A DNA stretch of 64,000 nucleotides from Paraphysomonas bandaiensis (GCA_965644295.1 CBFFRP010000423.1:62001-126000), one strand, 5' to 3'. Counted from the first letter of the stretch, positions 47,625 to 60,352 are shown. The notes: generated from the letters alone by a model not told the origin. Program-made: numbers and translations.

Positions 47625-48167
47625 ATCGTTATAAGACAATAGTACACTCAACTCATTCATCTATTGGTTTACTAATGAAAATTACATTTGCGATTTGTTT
47701 CTTATGCTGCAAAGTATGTGTGTAATTTTCAGTGCCAACGTGCCCCGCTACAATTTTGTTTAGCGATCTTTCTCCCAAGGGAGATCGCGAACGAGTTTAG
47801 CATTTCTACTTAATAGTTAATGGGGCAAACCATATATAAAAACCACGATATGATATCTCTCGTGGGATAGGTATGGGATTTGTTGCGTGCCAACTGAAAA
47901 ACCTGTAGCACAGATACTCAGATACTACAATGGTTGGACACTGCCGTTGAATCTGCAAAGAGATATTTTGCATATAGGCGTTAAAATTCGCATTTATAGT
48001 GAGCAGAGTTTACCTGTTGGTGACAAAGACAAAGCTAATGGTGGGTAGGATGCAGTGAAAGGGGTTAGCAGTAAGCAGGACTCGTTTGCATTTGGCTGTA
48101 TTTCGCTGTTAATATAATTCCCATCGTAATATCTATGATGTAGCTAGTGATATCAATGATTAGTAGG

Positions 48168-48322
48168 GAATGTCTGATTACTAGCACTAGGCGTCTAGGC
48201 GTGTGTGTGTCAGAAGTTTTAAACTAATGTAGCATTTCAATTTAACTATAAATAGCGCTTAACTCTGATATTATCCTACAATTTGGCACTACGAAAGCTG
48301 CTTGTGCGTCACCGCAAGCACC
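48168..48322 (+). repeat. Second dispersed repeat family, copy 2
   Basis: It contains GAATGTCTGATTACTAGCAC (similar to 18506 and 58721) and the GCTTAACTCTGATAT to GTCACCGCAAGCACC block shared with 18551-18613. The tail block can form a hairpin, GCTTGTGCG / CGCAAGC. Confidence 0.65.
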
Positions 48323-48380
48323 TCAAGGCCCAAAGACGTCTATACAAGTGACACTAATTAGTGTCCCTTAAAACCAGAAA

Positions 48381-48530
48381 AGCATGTGGCTATGAGTGGA
48401 TAGAACAATATCTGCATATCTGCTAACTTCATATGCGGCTCACGTTAGTTTCCCAGAGAAATATCTCTCGTACTTATCCCCCAGAACACCACGAAAAGGT
48501 GCGAGCCCGACTTTGTTGAAGGTACGAGAT
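48381..48530 (+). repeat. Third dispersed repeat, copy 1
   Basis: About 140 bp that aligns with the reverse complement of 58575-58706. It includes the shared blocks TATCTGC, CTGCTAAC, ATGCGGCTCA and a long one, AGAACACCACGAAAAGGTGC. Confidence 0.75.
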
Positions 48531-48739
48531 TGCCATGCTGAGGGGTATCAATGACTACCATGAATTCACAACACGGCTAAACACGAAGTTCATTGTAGTT
48601 GGTGGGCTGTCATTGCGTGGTGGAGAACGAGTGTAATAGCGAACCAACAACAGGTAAAAGAGCAATATTTTAGACGAAGTGGGGATAAAATATGAATTAC
48701 ACTTAACAAAAGTAAGATATAGTATTTACTTAGAGCAAC

Positions 48740-50617
48740 CTAATTGCTCTTGAACGAATTACATGAATGAACATCCAACAGAAGAGACACATTACACACC
48801 TTAACAACATCATTTTTATACAATTGTAAACAAGGGACTTCCACGTGACGATCAATTTCTTTTCTAAATTTTAGGATTTCCCTTCCCGTAAGGGAACCAG
48901 ATGCGAATGGCAACTCTGAATTCGTCGCATCAAATAAAGAAAAAGTGACGTTACATCTCTCCGACAAGCCTACGTTAGGCACTCTCATAGTTTCTGCCTC
49001 AGATTGGTCGAAACGCCAAATTAGGGTATCTCCTACACACTTCTGTGCATCACTCTGTGTCCTGTACCGCGCCACATCACTACCAACCACAGCGGAAGTT
49101 TCAATACACATGGTTAAGTATACATCATGATTCTCACACTCGAGGTTATTCATAAAATCGAACAGGGTGGCGGATAATACAGCCAACGAATATCTTGCTG
49201 AACTCTGCTCCTCGAAACTAACAACATCAGAGGTTTCAGTATCCTTTATTTTTTGGTTACTTGTTTTAGCGTCATTGGAATTGCCACCTTTTGGTGGTCG
49301 TACGTCTTCAACTTCCTCCAAAATAGACGCTTTATTTCCTGGCGGTAATTTTTCTTTCTTCGACTTGCTACGTTCTAGCACACACAACCAATATTACGTG
49401 ATATATATACAAAATTTTACACTGTGAACACCTTTTAATACAAATGGCTGTACGTCATCAGGTCCGGGTGGTGCGGGCAGTTTTCCAGGAGCAACAGACT
49501 CATCCAGTTTCGATTCTGGTGGCGTAGATGGTCTACTCCTAGACGACCGAGTAGTGCCCTTCGCACAGGGTCCATTTGCATCCCGATTATCAATTGGCAT
49601 ATCTTCCCTTACTTCTTCTGATTCATTCAGGGTTGGGAGTGTTCCAACACCACCTTCAACATCGGCCGCAGCCATAATTCGATTTATCGCCTCCTGCTCT
49701 CGTTTCGCTGCCAGCCGACGGCGCTTCTCCTCTTTGTCTTGTGCCATTCGGCGCTCATACTCTTGTTCGTTCTAACAAACATATATTGTTAACCATGCTA
49801 TACTTGAGGTACGAATACTATAATACAAACATGAATATACAAAAAGGGGGAAATACCTGTTTAAGAGTATTTAACGCTTTAAGGAAAAGCTCTTCCTCTC
49901 TAATATTTGTCGCGCGCTCAATTCCCTCTAAATTCTCGTCATATGGAGCAACCTGTTGGGCCTTATAGGCACGATAGAATAGTACTCCAGACACGATTAC
50001 AACGATACCAATTCCGCTGGCGACCATTACAGTATCAGGCAAGGCTACGCCACAGACAATACATCCAACAATTAGTACCCCAAAAGCCCATTTCAAGTAA
50101 TAATTGCGCTTTGCTTCTGCAGCTTCAACTACTTGGAACAATTCAGCCTTGTATTTCGCCCGTCGATTAGCTTCAATTTCCTTTATTTCTGCTTCAGCTG
50201 CTTTACGAGCATTAGATTTCAGTTGATGCATAACATTTTCTTTTTCTCTTCTTTCTATTTCTTTTTTCTTTTGTCGTGCACGTACTTTACGTATAACTTC
50301 AGCTTCACGAGCTGCTTGTATTTCATATTCTTCAGTACGTATAGCTAACCATTTCTTGACATGTTTAAGTATTTCATCATTCCCTTAAAAAACAAAACAA
50401 AAAATCCTTTATTTTTTAATATAAATATAGAGATATTTATACCATCTTTCCATATTTTAACTTTTGATTCAGCTGATGCTTTTGATAAGACACTATGCAT
50501 ACCTTGTAATTGTGCTAAGTTTAATGTTTCAATCCTTTCTTCAATTTCTGATACAAATTGTGTCCCATATTTATCTTCACTTAAACATTGTTTAATAAAT
50601 TGTGATAATGATGCCAT
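48740..50617 (-). CDS. Coiled-coil membrane-hairpin protein with C-terminal C2-like domain, unknown
   Basis: Four exons on minus: 50617-50443, 50383-49857, 49771-49432 and 49374-48740; 558 residues, all junctions in frame. Residues 1-130 are helical and charged (KKWLAIRTEEYEIQAAREAE, then RQKKKEIERREKE), probably coiled coil. Two adjacent membrane spans follow (YLKWAFGVLIVGCIVCGVAL and MVASGIGIVVIVSGVLFYRA) with a very short turn, a hairpin-like anchor. Then come a Lys/Arg/Glu helix, a Ser/Pro-rich linker and a C-terminal region of about 150 residues. That region looks beta-rich with C2-like spacing (YSLAVLSATLFDFM ... VTFSLFDATNSELPF ... VCNVSLLLDV). No known family recognised. A role at ER or organelle membranes is inference. 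Confidence 0.62.
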
Positions 50618-51367
50618 AATATAGATGAGATTGATTATATAATCATGTTATATATATATATGGAGTTAGATGGTAGAGTGGGAGGGAGGTTTAAGTGGGT
50701 TGGTTATTAAGGAGTGTGCTGTTAGGGTATGTATGTATATGTATGTATGTATGTATGTATGCCGTTATATAGAAATGTACTTGTGGATTTGATACTGTAG
50801 TATGTATATATACCTGATTAGTACGATCGTATAATGGTACATTGGTACAGAAGTACGTGTTGTATTTTTTTTCCTGTAGCCTATAGTGCTGCTGTCTACA
50901 GCAGTGTGGTATTACTAGATCGCGGTATATACTGTATGTAGAATGATATGGATTTCCAGTACTATATTGTGGAAAACATTATAAAAATAACACATATTTG
51001 TTATCTTTGTAGCATAAAAGTGGCGTTTCTGCACAAAATTAGAAAATTATTGATGTTTTCTTGTCATATGGTTCCTTCGTTGACAATGAAATTACATAAT
51101 ATCATCAAACACACTCCTTTCCAATCATATATAAACAGTATGTATTGATTGGTTACATGATTTCAGTAAACAGAAAATTTGTGGTTAGTTTCTAATCTCC
51201 TATTGAGATGAATTCGATAAGAAAGTGAGAAGATTCTTCTTTATCTTAACTATCGAATTCCATCCATTCACGTTACATGCTCATGATACTACATATGCCT
51301 AACATTTGTTTTGTTAGATGCATCATAATTTCCCTCACTTTGATAACTATTACAATAAGTTTAAAGC
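50618..51367. other. Head-to-head intergenic region
   Basis: 750 bp between the C2-like gene (-) and thioesterase (+) starts. A short TATG run lies at 50731-50762. AT-rich, no other element. Confidence 0.5.
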
Positions 51368-52123
51368 ATGTTGACAACCGGTTTCTCGACATCAGTGGTC
51401 AATGCAGCTCGCAATATATCATCACGCTGCAATAAAGCCTTAGGACTTGATTTTCCAGAACTCTTTGCTTGTGATACATTCACAGCACTGGAAGAGTACT
51501 GTGATTACGATGATATTCGTTTACACAGGCCACCGGCATCATATGTTAGGATCGATTCAATGCTCGCTTCCACCAAACCAGAGTGGCTCAAAAATAATGG
51601 TAAGCATGGCTCGTATCATTTGAAGTATCGGTGATTATTATCGTTACAGCATTTCATGGCACTCTGAGTGGTCAGAACATGATAGAGGACTACGAAGTAT
51701 ACTTCAATCCTGTAGACAAGGACATTGTGTGTCTGGTCAGATTCGGAGGCGCTCTCAATGGTCACGAAGGAATTGTACATGGTGGTATTACAGCAATGAC
51801 TTTTGACAACTCTTTTGGATGGCTTTTTATGGCAAACAAATGTGATCCTGCTTTCACTGCTAATATTAACGTCAACTACAGGTATAGTACGAAACCTATT
51901 TGGCTATCCAGTTTAATGTGCACTATGTCTCAGACGAAAGGTTTTAGCGAATTCTCTTGTTCTGTTGAGAGCTAAGTTTACTGAAGTTAAAGGGAGAAAG
52001 CTCTTTATGGGGGCAACGATGGAAGACACGGACGGAAATATCCTTGCCGATGCCACCTGTCTATTTATCACTGTGAAAGATGTTAAGAAATACAAGGGTA
52101 GCCTTCCTGATGTCAAAAAATAA
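51368..52123 (+). CDS. Hotdog-fold thioesterase (PaaI/THEM4-like)
   Basis: Three exons, 51368-51599, 51650-51881 and 51934-52123; 217 residues. Likely hydrolyses acyl-CoA thioesters. The hotdog core is visible: GHEGIVHGGITAMTFDNSFG with the HGG and Asp of the PaaI type, then ANINVNYRRK, VLLRAKFTEVKGRKLFM and the closing DTDGNILADATCLFITVK. About 80 residues precede the core, with a basic/Ser-rich N-terminus (VVNAARNISSRCNKALGL) that might be a mitochondrial presequence. The third exon must start at 51934 after CTCAG; ignoring this intron gives a premature stop. Confidence 0.86.
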
Positions 52124-53574
52124 ATTTATTTTTCTGAATTTCCTCATGGAAACATTGAGTGAGTGGAAGTGGGATACCTGTACAAATAATTGGGGATATG
52201 TAGTGCAATTGTATCAGAGTTGGTATTTTTTATTCAAATCTTATTTCTAGACCCTAACCTTATTTAATTAACAATAAATAAATTAAAACGCTGTACGAAC
52301 TACGTAAACGTACCAACGTATACGATTGCTCAGTCGATAATCACACACAACTACCACCCTTATCTACTTAACAAGTCAACACTACTTATACAACAGTGGT
52401 TAATGCACCGTAGTGCACATACCAACAACTTAAATTCTACGCGCAGTAGTAATTATACTGATTAAACTATCCACTATATATTGCATGGTGTTACACCTAC
52501 AAAAAATGAATATATCATCTATAGCGGTATATTAGGGTTAGAATAGTTACTTTTTGCAGCTGTTACTGTATCTTTTCTTATACCGTATACAAATAACTCT
52601 AGCAAAGAAATTATATCAATTGAGTCAAAACAGGGGTAGCAGATTATGCGATTATGTCAAAACACTAACTTCCACTACAGTCGAATACTAGAGTCTACAC
52701 TCTAAACACGAGATTTCGTCCCTAATAAGTATAAATATCATTGCGCTTGAAGCTTTTCCAGTAGACGGAACATAACTTGTCCAAGAAATACCTACCGTGG
52801 CCACAGAAAACCCAACAATAGTATAATAGGAGCCGTTTCAAAGAGTTACCCACAGTGGTGGTGGCTCTGATACAAGATAAATCTATATAACACACTAGAT
52901 TGCTTATATTCACTGTGAAATGTTCTATGAGTTTTGTTCACCACGAATTATAGTAGATTTGTAACCATTATCGCAACAGCGGCTCGTTGATTGTCTTTCT
53001 CACTAGTTAGCAGATGCTGCATAGTGAACAGTTGAAGATAGGTATAATAGAAGACACAGCAAAATAGAGTCTAGATTACGAATTGAAATAGCTCTCATTT
53101 AAAAACTTAGCTATCATCGATAATAGTGACCACAGCTGCAATCAATATGCATTATATGTAATTTGATTCATAGTCATATAATGCATACGAGGACTACCAA
53201 TGAATCAGAGAGCCATCTACGATATGTTCTAGCAATTCATATGGATTATGTGTAAACAGTTTTTCATATGCGAAAACAGTCATTTATAATGAATTTACGA
53301 AATGTAATTAGGTTTACCACTTGCATGACGGAATGACAGAGGACACTTCAAATTAATTAGTGTTCTATATCAGATCGCAGTATCACCATATACATGTAAT
53401 GAGTGCAAATGATAAAAAGCTTCAAAAATCCTAGTAATTATACTTTAAAATGTACTTTCTATAATATACTATAATAATACAATACCAAATATAGCAAAAC
53501 ACTTCTATCTTCTCTATACAGTAATGACCAAAAATATTACAGAGCACGAATCACTGCACACAGAGCACAAACAA
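52124..53574. other. Tail-to-tail intergenic region
   Basis: 1.45 kb between thioesterase (+) and the second ankyrin gene (-) stop codons. AT-rich; no gene, RNA or repeat supported. The frame at 52722-52913 (-) is not convincing. Confidence 0.5.
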
Positions 53575-55704
53575 TCAATAAGAATCGCTGTACCGAAATA
53601 TTACATGTCGTGTAAGAGAATCTGATACGTCCAGAGGAGTTAATTTACGCTGAAACAGAACCGGTTAGGCACCTGATCAAGTCTGTAAAAGTAAAACATT
53701 TGGATACCTTGTTTTTTACGAATGGGTCGGCTCCGAATTCCATTAATAAGTGTACAAGCTGGCCTTTATTATGAAGATCAGATGCACACACAATGTGTAG
53801 CGATGTATCTCCACACTACACACTAATAACTGGAGCAGTAGCACAAAACATAAAATACATACCACATCTGGAGAGTTAATGTCGAGAACACCACGACTCA
53901 AGAGCTCCCTCAAAGTTTCTTGATTACCACTCACAGCGGCATAGTGCAGTACTGAACGTCCATGCTATAAGTAATTAGTACTGTCTCAGTATTTGTAAAG
54001 ATTTTACGCACCACATCTCTAGCCTCAACACTTGCACCGAAGTCAAGCAAGATGGCCATTGATCCAGCAGTAGCAGCCATATGAAGTGCCGTACAACCTC
54101 TCTAACGCATTCATAATACACACACATGACAATATTACTCAATTGCATTACGAATAGCAACCACAACAATACAAATAAGTTCGTGTCCTTATTAAAAAGA
54201 CCTTACATTATCCCAACTCTCTAGTGTCGACATATATGGAATGACAGTTGATACTATACTATCTCGACCAGTAAGCGCTGCATAATGCAGTGGTGTTAGT
54301 CCATCCTGAGTATAAATCATCACACATAGTTCTGTGGTGCGTCATATGTACTAACTTCGTCAGTGGCATATATATCAGCACCCCTCTCAATTAAAGCTTG
54401 TGTCACTTCACAACTACCACACTTACAAGATATATGAAGAGCTGTGCGCCCACCCTGCACATGAATGACGAATAACACAATGGCAATTCGAAATCGTATT
54501 ACCAAGTCGAGTTCCTCCAGGGGTACCCCATTTTCTAGAAGGACGCAAACAACATTACTGTGGCCTCTCATAGCAGCATAGTGAAGAGCCATGTATCCGT
54601 CCTTTTTATGCAATCATATTTTAATGTATGCGAACAAAAAAGAGCAGTAGCACTATTTAACGCAGAGTAGAACATTAAAATTCGACTACCTTACTGCGTA
54701 CATCCCAGGAGCCACTCCAGCGCAGCAGTGCTTCCGCCACATCAGCCCGACCGTAAATAGCTGCAACATGCAAAGGAATATTTCCTCGCTACAAAAATGA
54801 ACATCAAATCGATTAGTGCTGCTTAAATAATTCTTACATGATTCGGTACCGTTGGGTCTGCCTGATGACGAAGTAAAAGTTCTGCAATATCATTTCTTTG
54901 AACTAGATGGAGAGGAGTGCATCCCCACTGTAGTAATATATTAAGCCAATACTAACTGGATAACAAGTTTGTCTAAAACATTACATGTCCTGCTCTGTAT
55001 GAAAAACTGCATAGAAGACAGACAACAGATCATTTCAGTAACAATGGTGACTTCACACCTTATCTTGGTAAGTTACACTTGTGGGAAATTGAGATATCAA
55101 TTCTTTCACGACAAGAAAAGAATAGAACTCATGGCCGCTGATATCAGGCTTCCCAGCAGATGAAACTGCAATGTGCAAGGGGTATTGCATCTCCTATGTG
55201 ATTCACAGTAGTATATATCTGTTAACCGAAATCGTAGATGAATACACTGCTCACGTTATTAGCCATATGGGTTGCCAAAACATCATTACAAAGAAGGGTC
55301 ATTGCTATATTAGCCTCTGTCCCGGATAAATTGTAGCATGCCAAATGTAAAGCTGTGTTTCCCTCCTGTAAATAACGTAAATTTAGTACGAAATATCATC
55401 GGTACAAACCTTGTCCTGAATTCCAGTTTCTACCCCATATTCCAGCAAAAGACGAATACATCGTAAATGACTACACTGAGCAGCAGCGTGAAGTGCACTA
55501 CGCCCATCCTAAAGAATACTATATCAAAGTAGCATATATATTCCTATTACATAAATATACCTTGTCCAGTGCCCGGATGTGATTTCTTTTACTGCTCCGC
55601 ATTTTAAAAATGAACTTAACATCATTGTTGTAAGACGCATCGACTACAGTAGAAGAGCGCCTGTACTGTACCCATTTGATATCTTTGAAGCATGTGAGAC
55701 CCAT
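53575..55704 (-). CDS. Ankyrin-repeat protein with one repeat per exon
   Basis: Thirteen exons on minus: 55704-55561, 55508-55410, 55365-55255, 55193-55059, 54927-54838, 54788-54690, 54601-54503, 54454-54356, 54305-54207, 54101-54012, 53964-53863, 53815-53708 and 53649-53575. They total 449 residues and every intron is phase 0. Exons 2 and 6-9 are exactly 99 nt (33 residues); exons 2-12 each encode one ankyrin unit starting at the same point (DGRSALHAAAQ, DGYMALHYAAMRGH, GGRTALHISCKCG, DGLTPLHYAALTG, HGRSVLHYAAVSG). Exon 4 is longer with an insert. The protein is a probable binding scaffold; no signal peptide or membrane span. The exon structure implies growth by exon duplication. The second ankyrin gene in the window does not share this layout. 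Confidence 0.85.
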
Positions 55705-56600
55705 CCCTATAACTCTATGTGATAAACCCGTTCGACAGAATCAACTCACTCAAGTATCCTGGCATAATATATATAATGATGCAATAAGCAACATGGATAT
55801 AATTAAATAGAGTCGTCTTGACCATGACCAGCTCATTAATCTACATCGTGTGCAGGTATATGATAGTATAGTCTGCTGTGTTTGTTTAAATATAAGTACA
55901 AATGTCGTGAAACGCTCTCTCAACTGTAATATACACCTCATCCAATAATATAGCTGTAAATAGTATTCATTGGAAAATTATTGGCAATGATTTCTAGAAA
56001 ATGTTTGTTTATCCAATCAAATTTGTTTCTTATGAAATCATTTGCTATAGTGTTGTAGAAGGAGAAGGAAATGTTGATTTCAATTTAAAACCAGAGGTTT
56101 TAATGTAAAAACTGTTAAATAACTGGGATATTCTGATGTCCAATAGGACTTTGTGTGAAGTTTATGGACACTAATAGGCAGTACGACGTACTCTCTGTAT
56201 AGTACTACCGCAGTGTGCCATAGACACCACTCACTTCACATCTACAGCTGTACAGCAGTGTATATACCATATGAAGTGTACTGTAGAAGACATCATAGCA
56301 TATCTCGTATTGGCATCCTTCGTATATTTTTGTTCAAAGATGCCTCTAATATTGAGACAACAATTATCTGTATTCCAGCCGTAATTGTATTGTAGTAATA
56401 TAGAGTATTTTCACTTCAATTTATTTCCGAAAACATATATAGAAGACGCGACGCTACTCCACCTGTACATATAGAAGATGAAGGGTCGGTCACATCATCT
56501 TATCATACCACATACATACATACATATACACACATATATATATATATATATAACCTCTTGGAACATTATTCTCCAAGTAAACAAAAGAACACTACAAGAC
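55705..56600. other. Head-to-head intergenic region
   Basis: 896 bp between the ankyrin gene (-) and RS gene (+) starts. It contains copy C of the 125-bp element and TATATA/CATACA runs at 56515-56550. The 63-codon frame at 55750-55941 is probably accidental. Confidence 0.5.
56306..56430 (-). repeat. Dispersed 125-bp element, copy C
   Basis: Same orientation as copy B. It shows the pairing arms GGCATC and GATGCC around a TTTTTGTTC loop. It ends about 170 nt upstream of the RS-gene start. Confidence 0.75.
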
Positions 56601-58262
56601 ATGTCAAGTGATACCAAAGATGAGGTAAGATCATTTTCCTTATTCATAACTGCTTCTATATATACATATACATACCTACCCTCTACATACACATACATAC
56701 ACATACATACACATACATACACAGATCTCATCTAATATATATATATAACCTTCTAGAAGCTTTCTACTGATAAAGATCTTCAAAAGAATACTAATGTAGG
56801 GTATGACATACATCATAATGCATCTATTAATGAGATTAATCATACCGATAAGTCATATGAGAAGATAAAGTATGAAGAATCACGTTCATCAAGTCGACGA
56901 CATAAAGATTCTAAACATCATAAACATAAAAAAAATCATAAACATAAAAAAAAACATAAACATGAACGTGATTATTCATATGATAATACATATATATGTA
57001 ATGATACCACAGATATATGTGAACAAGAGAAGAGGATAGAGAAGAAAGACAACAGAAGTAATAGTGATGATAAGGAATATAAAAGAGTAAAACAACGAGG
57101 TCGTTCTGTATCCCGCTCAAGATCATATGGAAGATCACGTGGACGGTCTCGTTCTCGTTCCAATTCATATGATAAGCATCAGAGACGGTCTCGTTCTCGT
57201 TCATATTCATATGAGAAGTCACGTGGACAATCTCGTTCCAATTCATATGGGAAATCATATAGACGGTCTCGTTCTCGATCATTGTCATATAGAAGATCAC
57301 GTGGACGGTCGCGATCTCGATCGAATTCATATGACAAATCATCCAGACGATCACGCTCTCGATCCTTGTCATATAGAAGGTCACGTGGACGGTCGCGATC
57401 CCGATCGAATTCATATGACAAGTCAAGTAGACGGTCTCGCTCTCGTTCTAATTCTTATGCAAAGCGCAGATACTCACGTTCTCGATCAAACGGAAAAAAT
57501 ATCCGTGGGCGTCGTGCCGACGTTGGGCACCGGAGCAAATCCCGAAGTCGTAGCCCCCCTGGCCCTCCCGTCCCCTCGGAGGTGGTTATCTCAGCGGGTA
57601 AGTTTGTGCAGTCCAGTACACTGACTGACTCAGGTAAAGCGGAGAAGGAGAGTAAGCCCGCTGACAGTGCTAGTGATTCCACCATGACGGCCGAGCAGAG
57701 TGCTGCGGCAGCAGCTGCTGCTGAGAAAAAACGCCGTTCGAAGTTTGAAGATGAAAGCGACTATATGTCTATGTCATTTGTAACCGAAAAAGCTGGAGAT
57801 AAGTTGAAGAGGAAGCGAACTGCAGCTGCTGCTGCGGCTTTAAATGGAACTTCTGCCTCTGCTGTTGCCTCGGGCACTGTTATTTCGGCTGCTACACAAG
57901 GGAACACTGCTTCCGTTGGTACGGAAAGCGTTTCGGTTAGTACATCAACTACTGCTGCCCCTGTGAGCGGTACGAATCCAAACCCTGAGACCACATTGCC
58001 GAACAGTAATTTAGGAACTAACCCCACTACTGAGACCTTTGGACCTGGATCAGCCGCACCAGTAGCACCCGCAGCTACGGGAGATGCTGAGACTCAAGCG
58101 AAGGCGTATGCTGAATACCAACAGAGGTATTACCAGTGGTACTATCAGCAGCAGCAACATCAGCAATACTATCAGCAGTACTATCAGATGCAACAAGGCG
58201 CACAAAACCCTCGAGTATCTGATCCAGCCATGAGACGCTATTATGGTCTGAGTGATGACTAG
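56601..58262 (+). CDS. RS-domain (SR-like) nuclear protein
   Basis: Two exons, 56601-56624 and 56757-58262, phase 0; 509 residues. A His/Lys-rich part (KHHKHKKNHKHKKKHKH) leads into a long RS domain with a repeated unit around GRSRSRSNSYDKSSRRSRSR. An Ala/Ser/Thr-rich linker and a C-terminal Tyr/Gln-rich stretch (YQQRYYQWYYQQQQHQQYY) ending in RRYYGLSDD follow. No RRM is seen. Such proteins sit in nuclear speckles and assist splicing, with RS serines phosphorylated by SR-type kinases. The conserved motif SKFEDESDYMSMSFV sits between RS and linker. The first exon is 24 nt; the 132-nt intron is long for this genome and rich in ACATAC repeats. The codons show internal near-duplication of the RS unit. 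Confidence 0.8.
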
Positions 58263-59408
58263 ATATAAAATTATGTTTAAGTACCGTTCGATTCGATGCG
58301 ATACTCTTTAGTTTTTATATAGTGCGTATATTAGCATTTATCTTGTAGTTTCCAGTTATTAGTAATAATATTATATCCTGTCAGTGTACCATTATTGAAT
58401 CTCTATCTGCTAGTCTGCGTATAAGTAAGCGCAACACACTGTTGAGTGCAATTGAAGTGAGCTAATAGTATATAAAAGGTGAAATCTACTCATAGGTGTA
58501 ACTGGTGAATATAGTTACAAAGGAAGTAAATTCAGTTACTGATGCATGAATATGCAAGACATAGGAGTGACTGCCCTCAACGGAGTAGGACTCGCACCTT
58601 TTCGTGGTGTTCTAGGCTTAAATACTGGAGATATTTTTCGGGAGAATAACATGAGCCGCATATATCATAAAATATAGTTAGCAGATACTGTTCTACTCAA
58701 CCATAAGCTCTCTTTTTAGTGAATGTCTGATTATTTAGCAATAGGCGTTGAGACCTTGCATCAATTAGTGGCTAGAAAGCTCTCTTTATGTCAACCACTG
58801 ATCTTCCGTATCTTGAATCGTCATGACACTTCACTTTCACAGTTATAGCGTTATAGCTATGTAGTATTTAACGTATTACAGCTTCTCACATTGTAATTAA
58901 GGTATTCTACATTTCTATCTTAGGAAACATACGTATTCAAACAGAGTAGCAAACAAATGTTTCTGTGAACAGATGCTACATGATTATGTTGTAAAGTGTT
59001 GAGATTACTAATCATAATTCTTAATTGAAAGTACATTGTGTGAAACAAAGTAAGAAGTAAGGTTTTTACGTGTTGCGCAAGGTTAACTTCAATAAAATTT
59101 CCATTTCTAACGCATACAATACTATAATATGTACGTACGAGGTAAGAGAACCCAATACAATATCAATAACGAAAAATATACTTTCGCAGTATTGGACATA
59201 AGTAAGTATCTAAAGGTACGTAGAGATGCTGTCTAAGAAATTTTCTATCAACACCGATGACCTTTAAAATACAATGACTAGTGCGATGAAACTGAATTAT
59301 AAGTCTGAAAAAATATTACTTGAAAACAAAACATATAGCACAAAACTAGATTAAATGAGATATTATTGTAAACCACAATCGCTGCTACCTATGTCTAATA
59401 TTCTACCT
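58263..59408. other. Tail-to-tail intergenic region with dispersed repeat
   Basis: 1.15 kb between RS gene (+) and ArfGAP (-) stop codons. It contains the inverted partner of the third repeat (58575-58706) and a GAATGTCTGATTATTTAGCA block at 58721-58752 like that at 48168. No gene. Confidence 0.5.
58575..58706 (-). repeat. Third dispersed repeat, copy 2 (inverted)
   Basis: Its reverse complement aligns with 48381-48530. The longest identical block is AGAACACCACGAAAAGGTGC. Confidence 0.75.
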
Positions 59409-60352
59409 CTACCGTAAGTCCTGTAATGTTAATTCAACTTGAATGGACCCTTGAACAATGGAAGTGCCAGAACTTGTTGTACACCGTAATGGTATGTTTA
59501 AGAACAGAGGAACACTACTGGGCAAGTTCAACTCCTGCAAGTCCACAGTTCCCTCACTAACGGGTTCTACAATATCAACAATAAGCGTGTGCATTCCAAA
59601 ATAGTAGCATGCATGATATAAGACCTACCTTCATCTGTGAAGGCATCATCGTCGAAGACAGAAAGAACGAGATTGTCGGTGCCATTCCACGAGAGCATCA
59701 GCTTCTCATTATACTTGGGATCTGATGAATTGCGAACTATTCGAGACTTCGCACTTTGCTGTCCAATTCTTGCAACTACATACGAAGAACACACTGACCC
59801 GCCATCATCATTAGCTAACTGTGTGGCTGACAACAGTTTGACGATGAAAACCCCAATGAATTCTATTTGTCCACTACCAGTGATGCGCGGTCCCTCGATC
59901 TGTGATACGGGTATACTTATCGGGCAACTGCGCTGCTTATTTGTACCAGGCAAAAAACTACGATCCACATATTTCATTCGAATATATATTTCACGATCTT
60001 CACGAGAACTGCAATAATTGGGTTTACGTACAGTGTGTGGAACAGAATACTCCAAAAAATTTTCATTCACAAACGAATTAGATACGGATCTTTTCATCAT
60101 TTCAATATTCTCATTTGTCCATTCATCTAATTTTGAACTTCTAACAATAGATATATCAACACCAAGTGATCGATGAACACCTGCACACTGTGTACATATA
60201 AATACACTGTTATTAACTGATGCCCATGTAGGATTAATTGCATTACAATCAGCACACATCTTATTCCCATCTAAACTCATAAGATGATATAATTTTTGAT
60301 AGTTTTCTTGTATAGTATGACCACATTCAGTGGGATACTGTTTATCAGTCAT
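59409..60352 (-). CDS. ArfGAP with C2 domain (AGD11-13/ZAC type)
   Basis: Two exons on minus, 60352-59629 and 59566-59409; 293 residues. The N-terminal ArfGAP zinc finger has C33, C36, C53 and C56 in CX2CX16CX2C spacing, then the arginine finger R61 in GVHRSLG. It stimulates GTP hydrolysis by Arf GTPases in membrane traffic. The C-terminal C2 domain starts near residue 170 (GVFIVKLLSATQLAND) and continues SSYVVARIGQQSAKS, DPKYNEKLMLSW and LVLSVFDDDAF, with Asp residues that could bind calcium and phospholipid. Exon 2 completes the last strands. The ArfGAP-C2 order is that of the plant ZAC/AGD12 group; the length is close to that family. Confidence 0.9.

Larger units (their letters stand above)
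47625..48739. other. Tail-to-tail intergenic region with dispersed repeats
   Basis: 1.1 kb between UEV (+) and the C2-like gene (-) stop codons. It contains repeat family 2 (48168-48322) and a third repeat (48381-48530) with an inverted partner at 58575-58706. No gene was found. Confidence 0.5.

Noticed and set aside
48301-48322. GCTTGTGCGTCACCGCAAGC hairpin as a tRNA or transcription terminator
   Set aside because: Too short, no tRNA arms, and the hairpin recurs as part of a dispersed repeat.
55750-55941. 63-codon frame upstream of the second ankyrin gene as an extra first exon
   Set aside because: No splice join in phase was convincing, and the ankyrin protein already has a good start at 55704.
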